Below the pieces are notes generated by a model that was given only the letters and a program-made list of their open reading frames with translations, made no database searches and was not told the origin of the DNA. From assembly GCF_012641745.1 (NCBI RefSeq), contig NZ_WEHZ01000033.1:1-51281 (forward strand): a stretch of 51,281 nt of DNA. The letters run 5' to 3'. The position numbers were made by a program, and so were the translations under genes. Shown piece after piece: positions 14,661 through 22,755 of the stretch. Origin of the DNA: Pseudoalteromonas peptidolytica. GTDB taxonomy: Bacteria; Pseudomonadota; Gammaproteobacteria; Enterobacterales; Alteromonadaceae. Within the stretch, counting starts at the first letter, position 1, and each line of letters begins with the position of its first letter.

Positions 14661-14998
14661 CTATGATGTTTGAAGACAATAAGCAGCAACTTGCTGTGTC
14701 CATTTCTGATGGTAATCACCTTGTTGGTTATATAATGCAGACCCCTTTGGGTAATTATCAACTAATCATCAATGGATCCCCCACTTGTATTAAAAAGAAG
14801 TATCTGGATACTTTTATTGATAGCCAAGGCCATCAACAAATGGCGGTTTGTACAATCAATCACAGGGTAGATGGTGAGCAGTCGGTAAAGTGTCTTGAGC
14901 GCTACACTGCATTTTGTAAATTGAATTTTTTTAAAAGGCTATGGGCTTTAATAACTCATAGAGACCCGTTGAACGTAGGTGTTTTTTTATCAAAATAA
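14657..14998 (+). CDS. Hypothetical phage protein, 113 aa
   Basis: A 113-residue soluble protein with a beta-rich N-terminal half (QQLAVSISDGNHLVGYIM...) and a basic C-terminus. No family recognised. Its stop codon abuts the repressor operator at 14999, so it closes the early/middle gene block. Confidence 0.55.
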   Translation: MTMMFEDNKQQLAVSISDGNHLVGYIMQTPLGNYQLIINGSPTCIKKKYLDTFIDSQGHQQMAVCTINHRVDGEQSVKCLERYTAFCKLNFFKRLWALITHRDPLNVGVFLSK

Positions 14999-15070
14999 AT
15001 CACAAATTGTGATTTTATTAAAAATAAATAACAAAAAGTGATTGAATGTGTTGGCATCATGGGTTATCTT
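14999..15070 (+). promoter_or_regulatory. Late promoter with two repressor operators
   Basis: ATCACAAATTGTGAT (14999-15013) is a perfect dyad. ATAACAAAAAGTGAT (15028-15042) is a one-mismatch copy. A promoter with TTGAAT (15042-15047), a 17-base spacer and TATCTT (15065-15070) overlaps the second operator. It precedes the lysis genes and a terminator, matching a lambda pR'-type late promoter, here probably also repressed directly in the lysogen. Confidence 0.65.
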
Positions 15071-15126
15071 TTTTGCTATGGTGGTTAAGTTGTATTTAGA
15101 GCACCTGCAAAAGTAGAGCAATTATT

Positions 15127-15147
15127 CCCGCCTTGTGCGGGTTTTTT
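15127..15147 (+). terminator. Intrinsic terminator between late promoter and lysis genes
   Basis: CCCGC (15127-15131), loop CTTGT, GCGGG (15137-15141) and six T. Its place about 50 bases downstream of the late promoter start and before the first lysis gene is that of a tR' terminator overcome by a Q-type antiterminator (candidate at 11875). Confidence 0.8.
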
Positions 15148-15162
15148 ATTTTGGGCGCCGCC

Positions 15163-15612
15163 ATGTTGAACTTGATCGCAATGATAAAACAGCAGGCTCG
15201 TTTTGCGCCAGTTCCGACCCCTTGTAACGGTAAAGTATTTATTGGCTATGAATGTGAATATGACCAGTTCGACTTTCCTGAACATCTACGCAAAGACTTT
15301 TTGATTGAAGGCCTCACCCAAGATGAGGCTGAAGAGTTATTAGCAATCAATCTAAACGAAACCTACAGCAGATTACAGGCAATATTCCCAATTGAAGCAT
15401 TGATGCATGCGCACCAAATGGCGGTCATTATGACCGCCTTTTTTTATGGTGTTGGGTTTGTTGGTAAAAATAAAACGTTTTATCGCGCGTTGTTAAAAGG
15501 TGATCGAGAAACTGCTGTTTTGTGTTTACCACCTAATGACCATCGAATACTCGATGCAGCGAATATGATTCTAACTGGAGAGCATAGTGGATTATCAAAC
15601 AGTATTTTTTAG
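15163..15612 (+). CDS. Lysozyme-like (GH24-type) phage protein, 149 aa
   Basis: The segment with LTQDEAEELLAINLNETYSRL and the later FFYGVGF and LLKGDRETAV follow the phage lysozyme (GH24) pattern of lT..qAe.lL..dl, then a FN.G-like motif. The usual catalytic Glu in a short N-terminal GYGHT-type motif is not clear (GKVFIGYECEYDQ). It may be a divergent or inactive lysozyme. It is the first gene after tR' and neighbours a holin-like gene and a transglycosylase. The start at ATG 15163 lacks a good ribosome-binding site. Confidence 0.5.
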   Translation: MLNLIAMIKQQARFAPVPTPCNGKVFIGYECEYDQFDFPEHLRKDFLIEGLTQDEAEELLAINLNETYSRLQAIFPIEALMHAHQMAVIMTAFFYGVGFVGKNKTFYRALLKGDRETAVLCLPPNDHRILDAANMILTGEHSGLSNSIF

Positions 15613-15817
15613 TGGTTTAACCTTTAGCTTATTGCAAGCTGTTATCGCACTGCTTGTTTGGCTTTTGGTTTTAAGGCTTTTCAATAGGCAAAATGGTTAC
15701 ACCATTAAAGAGTTCATCGAGGAGTGTCGCAATGAAAAGAAATATTTTCCAATTGCTCTGCTTTATGGCGCTTACGCTATCGCAGCTGCTAGTTTGTTCG
15801 GTAGCGTTATCAGCTGA
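15587..15817 (+). CDS. Holin-like small membrane protein, 76 aa
   Basis: 76 residues with two hydrophobic segments (about 9-30 and 56-74) separated by a charged loop (RLFNRQNGYTIKEFIEECRNEKK). GTG at 15587 has GGAG six bases upstream. It overlaps the genes on both sides and sits between two cell-wall hydrolase genes, the usual place of a holin. Confidence 0.65.
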   Translation: MDYQTVFFSGLTFSLLQAVIALLVWLLVLRLFNRQNGYTIKEFIEECRNEKKYFPIALLYGAYAIAAASLFGSVIS

Positions 15818-16307
15818 TTGGGATGAAAAGATTGAGAAAGCAGTCAAACGCTATTCACCTGGTCGTGACCCTGACCTAATGAAAGCCCAGTTGTGGCAGG
15901 AATCTCGATATAAGTTAAATGCAGTGTCACCAGTTGGTGCTTCTGGTATTGCCCAGTTTATGCCAGCAACTTGGGAAGAGCAAATGAGAAAGTTGGGGTT
16001 GTCGGGTTCTCCTTTTGATGCTGATCTAGCTATTATTACCGCTGCATTCTATATGGAGCAGCATTATCGTTTTTGGTCGTCCCCGCGACCTGAGTGGGAC
16101 AGAGAAAATCTCGCGCTGTGCAACTATAACGCAGGTGCTGGAAATTGTTTGAAAGCGCAAAAGCTTTCAGGCGGTGAATCTCTTTACCCTCACATTATCC
16201 GCTTTCTTCCAGAGGTGACCGGACATCATAGTAGAGAGACGATTGAATACGTTGATCGTATCAGGCAATTCCAGATGCAGATAAAGGTTGGATTATGTTG
16301 CGATTGA
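15732..16307 (+). CDS. Secreted lytic transglycosylase endolysin (SLT domain)
   Basis: 191 residues from ATG 15732 (GAGGAG upstream). An N-terminal signal peptide (to about residue 28, ending ALSA) is followed by an SLT-type transglycosylase domain. WQESRYKLNAVSPVGASG carries the catalytic Glu (about residue 57), IAQFMPATW comes next, and NYNAGAG lies later. It cleaves peptidoglycan glycan strands in the periplasm. With holin and spanins around it, this is probably the main endolysin, exported by Sec. Confidence 0.85.
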   Translation: MKRNIFQLLCFMALTLSQLLVCSVALSADWDEKIEKAVKRYSPGRDPDLMKAQLWQESRYKLNAVSPVGASGIAQFMPATWEEQMRKLGLSGSPFDADLAIITAAFYMEQHYRFWSSPRPEWDRENLALCNYNAGAGNCLKAQKLSGGESLYPHIIRFLPEVTGHHSRETIEYVDRIRQFQMQIKVGLCCD

Positions 16308-16684
16308 AATTGATAGCGTCAGCTCTTGTTTTGTCTGGGTTTGTTTATAGCTATGTGACAATTAAAGAGCTTAGAGCTGGTGAGGCAGTGTTGATTGAGC
16401 AGCTTGGTGCTTCTCTCACAAGAGAAAAGGAACTAAGAGATGCTCTAAGTGCTGCAGAATCTGAGAGTAACAAATTGCGGAGCAACCTTGTAAAGCAAAG
16501 TGATTTGTTTAGTCGTCATTTGGATGAGCTGGAAAGCGCCCAAACAGCGACTGGAAACGTTGAGTATGAAATAACTGAGGTGTTAAATGAGACTGAGCAT
16601 AAACCTTGGGCTGATCAGCTTGTTCCTAATGATGTTAAGCGCTTGCTCAACGCCCCCAGAGATTCGTCAGATTATTCGCACTAA
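16295..16684 (+). CDS. Rz-like inner-membrane spanin
   Basis: 129 residues with an N-terminal membrane anchor (about 5-23), then a periplasmic coiled coil rich in Glu, Leu and Ser. A second lipoprotein gene (16587-16862) is nested in another frame over its 3' end, the hallmark of Rz/Rz1 pairs. The two proteins bridge the periplasm to fuse the membranes at the end of lysis. Confidence 0.8.
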   Translation: MLRLKLIASALVLSGFVYSYVTIKELRAGEAVLIEQLGASLTREKELRDALSAAESESNKLRSNLVKQSDLFSRHLDELESAQTATGNVEYEITEVLNETEHKPWADQLVPNDVKRLLNAPRDSSDYSH

Positions 16685-16862
16685 AACAGAATATGTATTC
16701 CCACCGGATGCTCTAATGGCAGAGTGTCAGGTTCGTCCCGTGAATGTTGAAACCAACCGTGATCTCGTTGTTCTGGCCGTGAAAAGAAACAACGAGCTTA
16801 TGCTGTGTAACCTAGAAAAAAAAGCGCTGCGAGAGTGGCGTGAAACATTCAACATGAAGTAA
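16587..16862 (+). CDS. Rz1-like outer-membrane spanin lipoprotein
   Basis: The signal peptide ends in lipobox LSAC (Cys about 20), followed by a Pro-containing segment. ATG at 16587 lies inside the Rz gene in a different frame, overlapping it by 98 bases. At 91 residues it is longer than lambda Rz1 because of a C-terminal helical extension. Confidence 0.8.
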   Translation: MRLSINLGLISLFLMMLSACSTPPEIRQIIRTKTEYVFPPDALMAECQVRPVNVETNRDLVVLAVKRNNELMLCNLEKKALREWRETFNMK

Positions 16863-16897
16863 AGCATTTTATCCTTATAAGAGTAGTTAAGGAGATT

Positions 16898-17053
16898 ATG
16901 AAAGAAGTACGATGTCAATGCAAAAGGCTGCTTTGCAAGTTGAAAGGCAAAGCTGAAATTAAGTGTCCTCGATGTAAGAGGATTACGGTAGCAGAACGCC
17001 AAGAGCGTCACCTAAAATTAAAAGGTGACAATCATGGCTGTACGATATCTTAG
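16898..17053 (+). CDS. Com-like zinc-finger protein, 51 aa
   Basis: 51 residues starting MKEVRCQCKRLLCK, followed by KCPRCKR. The Cys pairs and the IKCPRCKRI segment match the Mu Com family, small zinc proteins that bind mRNA and switch on translation of the overlapping mom DNA-modification gene. ATG at 16898 has AAGGAG. Its 3' end overlaps the start of the cytosine methyltransferase by 20 bases, the same arrangement as com/mom, so it probably controls translation of that gene. Confidence 0.75.
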   Translation: MKEVRCQCKRLLCKLKGKAEIKCPRCKRITVAERQERHLKLKGDNHGCTIS

Positions 17054-18044
17054 TTTGTTTAGTGGCATTGAAGCTGCCACGGTTGCTTGGCAACCATTAG
17101 GTTGGGAAGCTGTAGCCTTTTCAGAGATTGAACCTTTTCCTTGTGCAGTTCTAGCGCACCATTATCCATCAATCCCCAATCTGGGAGACATTAATAAGAT
17201 TACTGAAGATGACATCAAGCGTCTTGGTGCTATTGATGTGGTTGTTTTTGGTAGTCCTTGTCAGGATTTAAGTTTAGCAGGAAAACGAGAGGGGTTTAAA
17301 AATGGTGAAACAAGATCTGGGTTATTCTACAAAGCGGTTCAAATCATTGAGTGGTGCAGAAAGCACTCCGGAACAAGGTTTGCCTTGTGGGAAAACGTTG
17401 TTGGTGCATTCTATTCAAACCAAGGCAGAGACTTTTCTGAGGTTATCAGGGCGTTTACTGGGTGCCAATATTCAGTCCCAAAAGAAGGCTGGCAAAATTC
17501 CGGCATTGCATACAGTGCCGAGCAATCACTCCTTGAGTGGCGGACTCTTGACGCTAAATATTTCGGAGTCCCCCAACAGCGTCGCCGCGTGTTCGCTCTC
17601 GCAGATTTTGGAGACTGGACCTGTAGATCCTCGATACTTTTTCAGCAAGCAAACAATGAGTTCTATTTATCAACGTATGAAAAAGACGAGAAAGAGGCCA
17701 CCTTTGAATGTAGAGAGAGTTCTAGAAAGGGCTTATCAAGATCATACGCTGGGTGCATCACATCTCATACAGAAAAAGATTTAATCACAGTCACCAATAA
17801 TCAAGTTATCGTTTGTGATGAAAATGGGTTTCCTAAGGAAGATGGTGAATATCTTCGAGCCTTTTCTGTTGTGGAAAAGGAGCGTATGTTCGGTTTCCCA
17901 GATAACTATACCCGAATTCCTTATCGTAATAAGCCAGCCAAGAATTGTGTCATTCATGCTCGGCTCAAGGCTATTGGTAATTCGATTGCTGTCCCTCAAT
18001 TGAAGTGGATAGGACAGCAGATGCAGCAGGCCTTCCTTATTTAA
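17034..18044 (+). CDS. DNA (cytosine-5) methyltransferase
   Basis: 336 residues with the C5-methyltransferase motifs in order: motif I LSLFSGIEAA (6-15), motif IV GSPCQDLS with catalytic Cys76, motif VI ENV (121-123), motif VIII QRRR (about 183-186), and motif X GNSIAVPQ near the C-terminus. The variable target-recognition part (about 200-280) is short. It methylates cytosine in phage or plasmid DNA, probably to evade host restriction. No cognate endonuclease gene is seen next to it. The start at ATG 17034 is inside the Com-like gene. Confidence 0.92.
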   Translation: MAVRYLSLFSGIEAATVAWQPLGWEAVAFSEIEPFPCAVLAHHYPSIPNLGDINKITEDDIKRLGAIDVVVFGSPCQDLSLAGKREGFKNGETRSGLFYKAVQIIEWCRKHSGTRFALWENVVGAFYSNQGRDFSEVIRAFTGCQYSVPKEGWQNSGIAYSAEQSLLEWRTLDAKYFGVPQQRRRVFALADFGDWTCRSSILFQQANNEFYLSTYEKDEKEATFECRESSRKGLSRSYAGCITSHTEKDLITVTNNQVIVCDENGFPKEDGEYLRAFSVVEKERMFGFPDNYTRIPYRNKPAKNCVIHARLKAIGNSIAVPQLKWIGQQMQQAFLI

Positions 18045-18070
18045 TAGCGTTTTTACTTTATAGGTTTTAT

Positions 18071-18340
18071 ATGTCTAACGAGCAGTCTTCTAGCCAATTT
18101 GAGAAAAATGCACTAACAATTCTGGCCATGGTTATTGTATCAGTGCTTGGTTGGGTTGGTTATACCGTCAACCAGAACCAAATACAGTACGCTCGAATTG
18201 ATGAGCGGTTGGCTGCTCAGTCCGATATTTTGAAAGATATGCAGATCCGTATTGGTGATGCAAATCAATGGCGCGCAGGTGTGGATCAGGACTTAAGTGA
18301 TATTAAAGCCCGATTGAATAGGTTGGAAAAAAGCAATTAA
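18071..18340 (+). CDS. Small membrane-anchored coiled-coil protein, 89 aa
   Basis: One hydrophobic segment (about 16-36, ILAMVIVSVLGWVGYTV), then a charged helical tail with heptads. ATG at 18071 has AGG six bases upstream. Proteins of this shape are common just before HNH and terminase genes in HK97-type phages. Function unknown. Confidence 0.6.
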   Translation: MSNEQSSSQFEKNALTILAMVIVSVLGWVGYTVNQNQIQYARIDERLAAQSDILKDMQIRIGDANQWRAGVDQDLSDIKARLNRLEKSN

Positions 18341-18537
18341 GTATTCAGTTCACTGCCAATGCTGTAATCAGTTCTATCATTCGGCTCAGTGTCATTCAGT
18401 CAAAGGCGCGACATCTATACAGTCGACGCGCTTGCAGCTGAATGCGCGGCTAAAAGTCAAGCAAGTACAGTACGGCAGTGAGCGCCTTATACTTAAAGTG
18501 TATTCTATAAGTATCTTTTAAATATATGGTGGTTTCT
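18341..18537. other. Non-coding gap before HNH/terminase (cos candidate region)
   Basis: 197 bases without an ORF, containing GC-rich inverted segments around GTCGACGCGC and TGCGCGGC (18421-18452). Phages with an HNH gene next to the terminase usually package from a cos site close by, so this gap is where I would look. No cos sequence can be named from the window. Confidence 0.3.
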
Positions 18538-19005
18538 ATGGCGCAGGCAATACCAAAGCGTTGCCGCGAACGTGGTTGCGGTAATAGAACAATAGCTCGT
18601 CATGGTTATTGTGATGAGCATGAATCCAGCGCCAGCTGGGGTGCATATCAGAAGCAGCAAAGCAGAAGAGGCAAGAGGATTTATCAAACCAAAAAGTGGC
18701 GAAATGAGATTGCACCACGAGTAAAAGAACTCGCCAACCATTTATGTTTGAATTGCCTACTTGGTAATCCTTCAATTGTTAAACCTGGTAATGTCTGTGA
18801 GCACATAGTACCGGTCGCGAAAGGTGGTGATGAAAGCGATCAAAACCTTTCATGCTTCTGTGATTCCTGCGCCAAAACTAAAACCGGATGGGAAAGAAAT
18901 AAGACTAAGCTCCAAATACTCCAAAAATACGCGCATACCTCGATTTTTCTGGCAGTTCAGAGGGGTATGGGGGTCAAATTGTCGGAGCGAAACCATTATC
19001 CATAG
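18538..19005 (+). CDS. HNH endonuclease next to terminase
   Basis: 155 residues. An N-terminal Cys cluster comes first. The HNH motif CLNC...CEHIVPVAKGGDES...NLSCFCDSC...KT follows, with the metal-binding His in EHIVP and the structural Cys pairs. In HK97-type phages such a protein works with terminase in cos cleavage. ATG at 18538 has GGTGG upstream. Confidence 0.85.
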   Translation: MAQAIPKRCRERGCGNRTIARHGYCDEHESSASWGAYQKQQSRRGKRIYQTKKWRNEIAPRVKELANHLCLNCLLGNPSIVKPGNVCEHIVPVAKGGDESDQNLSCFCDSCAKTKTGWERNKTKLQILQKYAHTSIFLAVQRGMGVKLSERNHYP

Positions 19006-19110
19006 TACCGCCATCCAGTCACATTTTTATGCGCAAAAAATAAGAAACTCGTTTTGATCAAGCTGTGATCACATTCCGATCATCAAATTAACACTTGTTG
19101 CAGGTGGGAA

Positions 19111-19551
19111 ATGTCTGAAATTAGAGCTCCCGGCGGTGGTCGTCAAAAGGCAAATATGGCTGTCGGTGATCCGAACATCAAGGGCAAGCCAAAATGCCCT
19201 AAAGAGCTTTTGAAACATGACCAGCACGCCATTGATGCTTGGCATAGCAATTTAGCAATTATGTTCGAACGCAAATCGTTTTCAGCAGAAGACATACCGC
19301 ACCTTATCAACTACTGCAACTCAATCAGTAAAGTGATAAAAATCGAAGCCGAACTCGACGATGTATCAAAGTTTGTTGATGTCGCGGGTACTGGAGGTTT
19401 GAAAGTTCACCCGCTTGTCACAGTGCACAACATTTTCACCAACCAATCGTTAAAGCTTGCTGATCGCCTTGGTCTAACACCGATGGCTCGCGCTCGCATT
19501 ATGAGTGGCGGTAAAAGCGAAGATGAAGAAGACGAGTTCGACGAATTTTAA
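19111..19551 (+). CDS. Terminase small subunit (P27 family)
   Basis: 146 residues. A Gly/Arg-rich start (RAPGGGRQK) and the C-terminal LADRLGLTPMARARI are typical of P27-type small terminases, which recognise the packaging site. ATG at 19111 follows AGGTGGGAA. The large subunit follows 17 bases downstream. Confidence 0.85.
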   Translation: MSEIRAPGGGRQKANMAVGDPNIKGKPKCPKELLKHDQHAIDAWHSNLAIMFERKSFSAEDIPHLINYCNSISKVIKIEAELDDVSKFVDVAGTGGLKVHPLVTVHNIFTNQSLKLADRLGLTPMARARIMSGGKSEDEEDEFDEF

Positions 19552-19568
19552 AAGAGAAAATTTAATGT

Positions 19569-21314
19569 ATGTCAGCCAAGTCAAAAGCATACAAGGCGCC
19601 GAATTACGACAACGTAAACGCCGCCAACAAATATGCACGCGACGTTTGCGCTGGCAAAATTCCTGTATGTCGTTTAACGCGCTTAGCGTGTGAGCGGCAT
19701 TTAAATGATCTTAAGCGCGCCAAAGAGAACAAAAAATTCGCGTACAAGTTTGATAAAGACAAAGCCGAGCGCGCGTGTCGCTTTATGCAAAAGCTACCGC
19801 ATACCAAAGGCGAGTGGCTAAAGAAGCGATTAAAAATCACGCTTGAGCCATGGCAGCAATTCTTTTTTTGCTGTGTGTTTGGTTGGGTAAATAAATCAGA
19901 TGGCAACCGCCGTTTTCGAGAGGTTTATCTAAAAGTACCGCGTAAAAATGGCAAATCAATTGTTGCCGGTGGTATCGGTTTATTTTGCTTTGTTGCAGAT
20001 GACGAGTACGGTAGTGAAATTTATTGCGGCGCCACGAACGAAAAGCAAGCATGGGAAGTATTCAAGCCTGCGAAATTGATGGTGTCGAAACTGCCAGCAC
20101 TGCGCAAACGCTTTGGCATTCAAGTCAACGCCAAAAAGCTAGAGCTTAACGACGGTTCAAAGTTTGAGCCCGTGATCGGACAGCCGGGCGACGGTAGTAG
20201 TCCGCACTTAGGTATCATCGACGAGTATCACGAACACCCCACAAGCGATCAATATGATACTTTTGACACAGGTATGGGGTCGCGTGAGCAACCTATGATG
20301 CTAGTTATCACCACCGCCGGTGATGACATAACGGGGCCATGTCACGATCTCGAAGAGCGCTGCAAATCAATGCTCGAATCTGACGACGACGACGGCTTGT
20401 TTGCACTCATTTACGGCATAGATGATGGCGACGATTGGACTGACCCCGAAATCTTAAAAAAAGCCAACCCAAACTACGGCATAAGCGTTAAAGCAACATA
20501 CCTACTGGCCCAGCAGAAAAAAGCCATAAAAAATCCACGCTTTGCCAACCGATTTAAGACCAAACACTTAAACATTTGGGTAAGTGCAAAAACCGCCTTT
20601 TTCAACATGGAAGATTGGAAAAAATGCGAAGATAAAAATTTAAAAATTTCGCACTTTGCAGGCAAAGACGCCACGCTTGGGCTCGACTTAGCGCGTAAGC
20701 TCGATATGAACGCAGGCCCGCGCGTATTTTGGCGCAACATCAAAGGCAAAATACACTGGTACTGTGTCAGTCCCATGTTTTGGGTGCCGTATGAACAGGT
20801 ATACAACAACCAAGATAAAAATCTTGGTGAGAAATACATCAAGTTCGCAGAGCAAGGCTTGCTCAACATCACTGATGGGTGCGAGATAGACTATCGAGAA
20901 ATCAAAGCCGACATACTCAGCGCGCATTTAGAAACGCCGTTTGTCAGCGTACCGATAGATCCGCACGGCGCGACTAACTTAGCACATGATCTAATAGATT
21001 ACTCACTTGAAGTGGTCACCGTCACGCAAAACTACACCAACTTATCAGATCCAATGAAAGAGCTTGAAGCGGCCATAAGCAGTGGTCGCTTTCATCACGA
21101 TGGGAACCCTGTCATGACTTGGAACATAAGTAATGTGGTTGGCAAAAATCTACAAGGTAATGACGACGTGGTACGGCCAATCAAGCAAAAGGCCATCAAC
21201 AAAATTGATGGTGCAGTAGCGCTCATGATGGCTATGGGAGAAGCGATGTTGATGATGAAAATGCCAAAAAACGAAGAAAAGTCAGTTTACGAATCAGGAG
21301 AGGTTGGATGTTAA
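19569..21314 (+). CDS. Terminase large subunit
   Basis: 581 residues of the HK97-type Terminase_1 family. The Walker A-like motif is KVPRKNGKSIVA (about 123-134), and the Walker B region is LGIIDEYHEH (about 216-225). The nuclease domain starts at LGLDLARKLDM. It powers DNA packaging into the prohead and cuts the genome. Full length for the family. Confidence 0.95.
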   Translation: MSAKSKAYKAPNYDNVNAANKYARDVCAGKIPVCRLTRLACERHLNDLKRAKENKKFAYKFDKDKAERACRFMQKLPHTKGEWLKKRLKITLEPWQQFFFCCVFGWVNKSDGNRRFREVYLKVPRKNGKSIVAGGIGLFCFVADDEYGSEIYCGATNEKQAWEVFKPAKLMVSKLPALRKRFGIQVNAKKLELNDGSKFEPVIGQPGDGSSPHLGIIDEYHEHPTSDQYDTFDTGMGSREQPMMLVITTAGDDITGPCHDLEERCKSMLESDDDDGLFALIYGIDDGDDWTDPEILKKANPNYGISVKATYLLAQQKKAIKNPRFANRFKTKHLNIWVSAKTAFFNMEDWKKCEDKNLKISHFAGKDATLGLDLARKLDMNAGPRVFWRNIKGKIHWYCVSPMFWVPYEQVYNNQDKNLGEKYIKFAEQGLLNITDGCEIDYREIKADILSAHLETPFVSVPIDPHGATNLAHDLIDYSLEVVTVTQNYTNLSDPMKELEAAISSGRFHHDGNPVMTWNISNVVGKNLQGNDDVVRPIKQKAINKIDGAVALMMAMGEAMLMMKMPKNEEKSVYESGEVGC

Positions 21315-21487
21315 AAGACATATTTAGCATGATCATGGGGTGGCTTGGGTTAGTTTTATTGTCCTATGGCGCTTGGTTGTTAACACCCGCGTTAGGCTTT
21401 GCTTGTTTAGGAGCGGCGCTGATGGCCTATTCATTTTTATTAGCCCGCTCAAATGCGTATGCAAAAACAAAAGTAGATAAAGGCTAA
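21308..21487 (+). CDS. Small two-segment membrane protein, 59 aa
   Basis: 59 residues with two hydrophobic segments (about 6-25 and 27-46) and a basic tail. The ATG overlaps the terminase stop by seven bases and the portal gene follows five bases later, so it is cotranslated with the packaging genes. Small ORFs of this type are often seen between terminase and portal; role unknown. Confidence 0.6.
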   Translation: MLKDIFSMIMGWLGLVLLSYGAWLLTPALGFACLGAALMAYSFLLARSNAYAKTKVDKG

Positions 21488-21492
21488 CCGCT

Positions 21493-22755
21493 ATGTTTAC
21501 ATCAAGCCTTTTTGGAAGTAATACAACCACATCTACTATCGGTGAGCATTGGCCTATCGGCGGTGGTTCATCGCGCAGTAGTCAGGCTGGAATAAGAGTG
21601 ACGCCAGAAACCGCCATGGCCAATAGTGCAGTTTATCGCGCCGTCACCTTACTGGCGGAGTCAGTCGCCAGTATGCCGTGCGAGTTGTTTAAACGTGACG
21701 GTGAACATAGGGTAAGAGCTAAAGATCATCCGCTCTTTAATGTGCTTAGATACCAGCCAAATAAAAAAGATACCGCGTTTGAATACTTCGAGAGTGGCCA
21801 AGGGTTTTTAGGTACCAATGGAAACCACATTGCACTAATACAGCGCAATAGCAAAATGCAGGTTGAGGAACTGATACCGGTTCACTTTGATAAGGTACGT
21901 GTACTAAAAGGTCGTGACGGTTTACCTTACTACAACTTCCCTAGTGAAAATAAAACGCTCACTATGGATGATGTGCACCACGTGAAAGGGCAATCAACGG
22001 ATGGATTTATTGGGTGTTCACCCTTGCAAATCGCCGCCGATACCGTCGGTCTAGCTTTAGCAACCGAGAAACACGCCGCCTATAGTTTTAATAATAACGC
22101 TACTATAAGCGGAGTTATTGAGCGTCCGAAAGAGGCCGAAAAGCTCACCACACAAACTGCTGTTGATAATATTGTCGAATCATTTGCCGCCCGCCATTCA
22201 GGATGGCGCAATATGTTCAAAGTCGCGTTACTACAAGAGGGTATGACTTACAAACAGGCGGCAATGACCAACGAGCAAGCACAGCTTATTGAGGCGCGTC
22301 GTATGGGTATTGCCGACATAGCGAGGCTCTACGGTATACCACTTAACATGCTGCAAGAAACGGCAGGTGAATCTTACAAATCGGTTGAACAAAACACTTT
22401 AAATTTCTTGGTGTTTGCCCTCTTGCCATGGATTAAACGCTGGGAAGCAGCGATGCACCGTGACTTGTTACTTAAGAGTGAGCGATCTGACTACTTTATA
22501 GAATTTAATTTAAGTTCTTTAATGCGCGGAGACTTAAAAAGTCGATATGAAGCCTATGCCCTTGGTCGTCAATGGGGTTTTTTATCTGCTAATGATATAC
22601 GCCGCTTGGAGAATTTACCGCCGCTTGGACCAGAGGGCGATATATATCTATCACCACTGAACATGGTCGACAGTAAAAATGCCGAAATTCACCAGCAGTT
22701 AAACACCGCATCAGCGGAGCAAATACAAGAGATCAAAGCAATATGTCAGCGATAA
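21493..22755 (+). CDS. Phage portal protein (HK97 family)
   Basis: 420 residues. AVYRAVTLLAESVASMPCEL followed by HPLFNVLRYQPN and, later, RLYGIPLNMLQ are HK97-type portal signatures. It forms the dodecameric ring at the capsid vertex for DNA entry and tail attachment. It overlaps the protease gene by 13 bases. Confidence 0.95.
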   Translation: MFTSSLFGSNTTTSTIGEHWPIGGGSSRSSQAGIRVTPETAMANSAVYRAVTLLAESVASMPCELFKRDGEHRVRAKDHPLFNVLRYQPNKKDTAFEYFESGQGFLGTNGNHIALIQRNSKMQVEELIPVHFDKVRVLKGRDGLPYYNFPSENKTLTMDDVHHVKGQSTDGFIGCSPLQIAADTVGLALATEKHAAYSFNNNATISGVIERPKEAEKLTTQTAVDNIVESFAARHSGWRNMFKVALLQEGMTYKQAAMTNEQAQLIEARRMGIADIARLYGIPLNMLQETAGESYKSVEQNTLNFLVFALLPWIKRWEAAMHRDLLLKSERSDYFIEFNLSSLMRGDLKSRYEAYALGRQWGFLSANDIRRLENLPPLGPEGDIYLSPLNMVDSKNAEIHQQLNTASAEQIQEIKAICQR

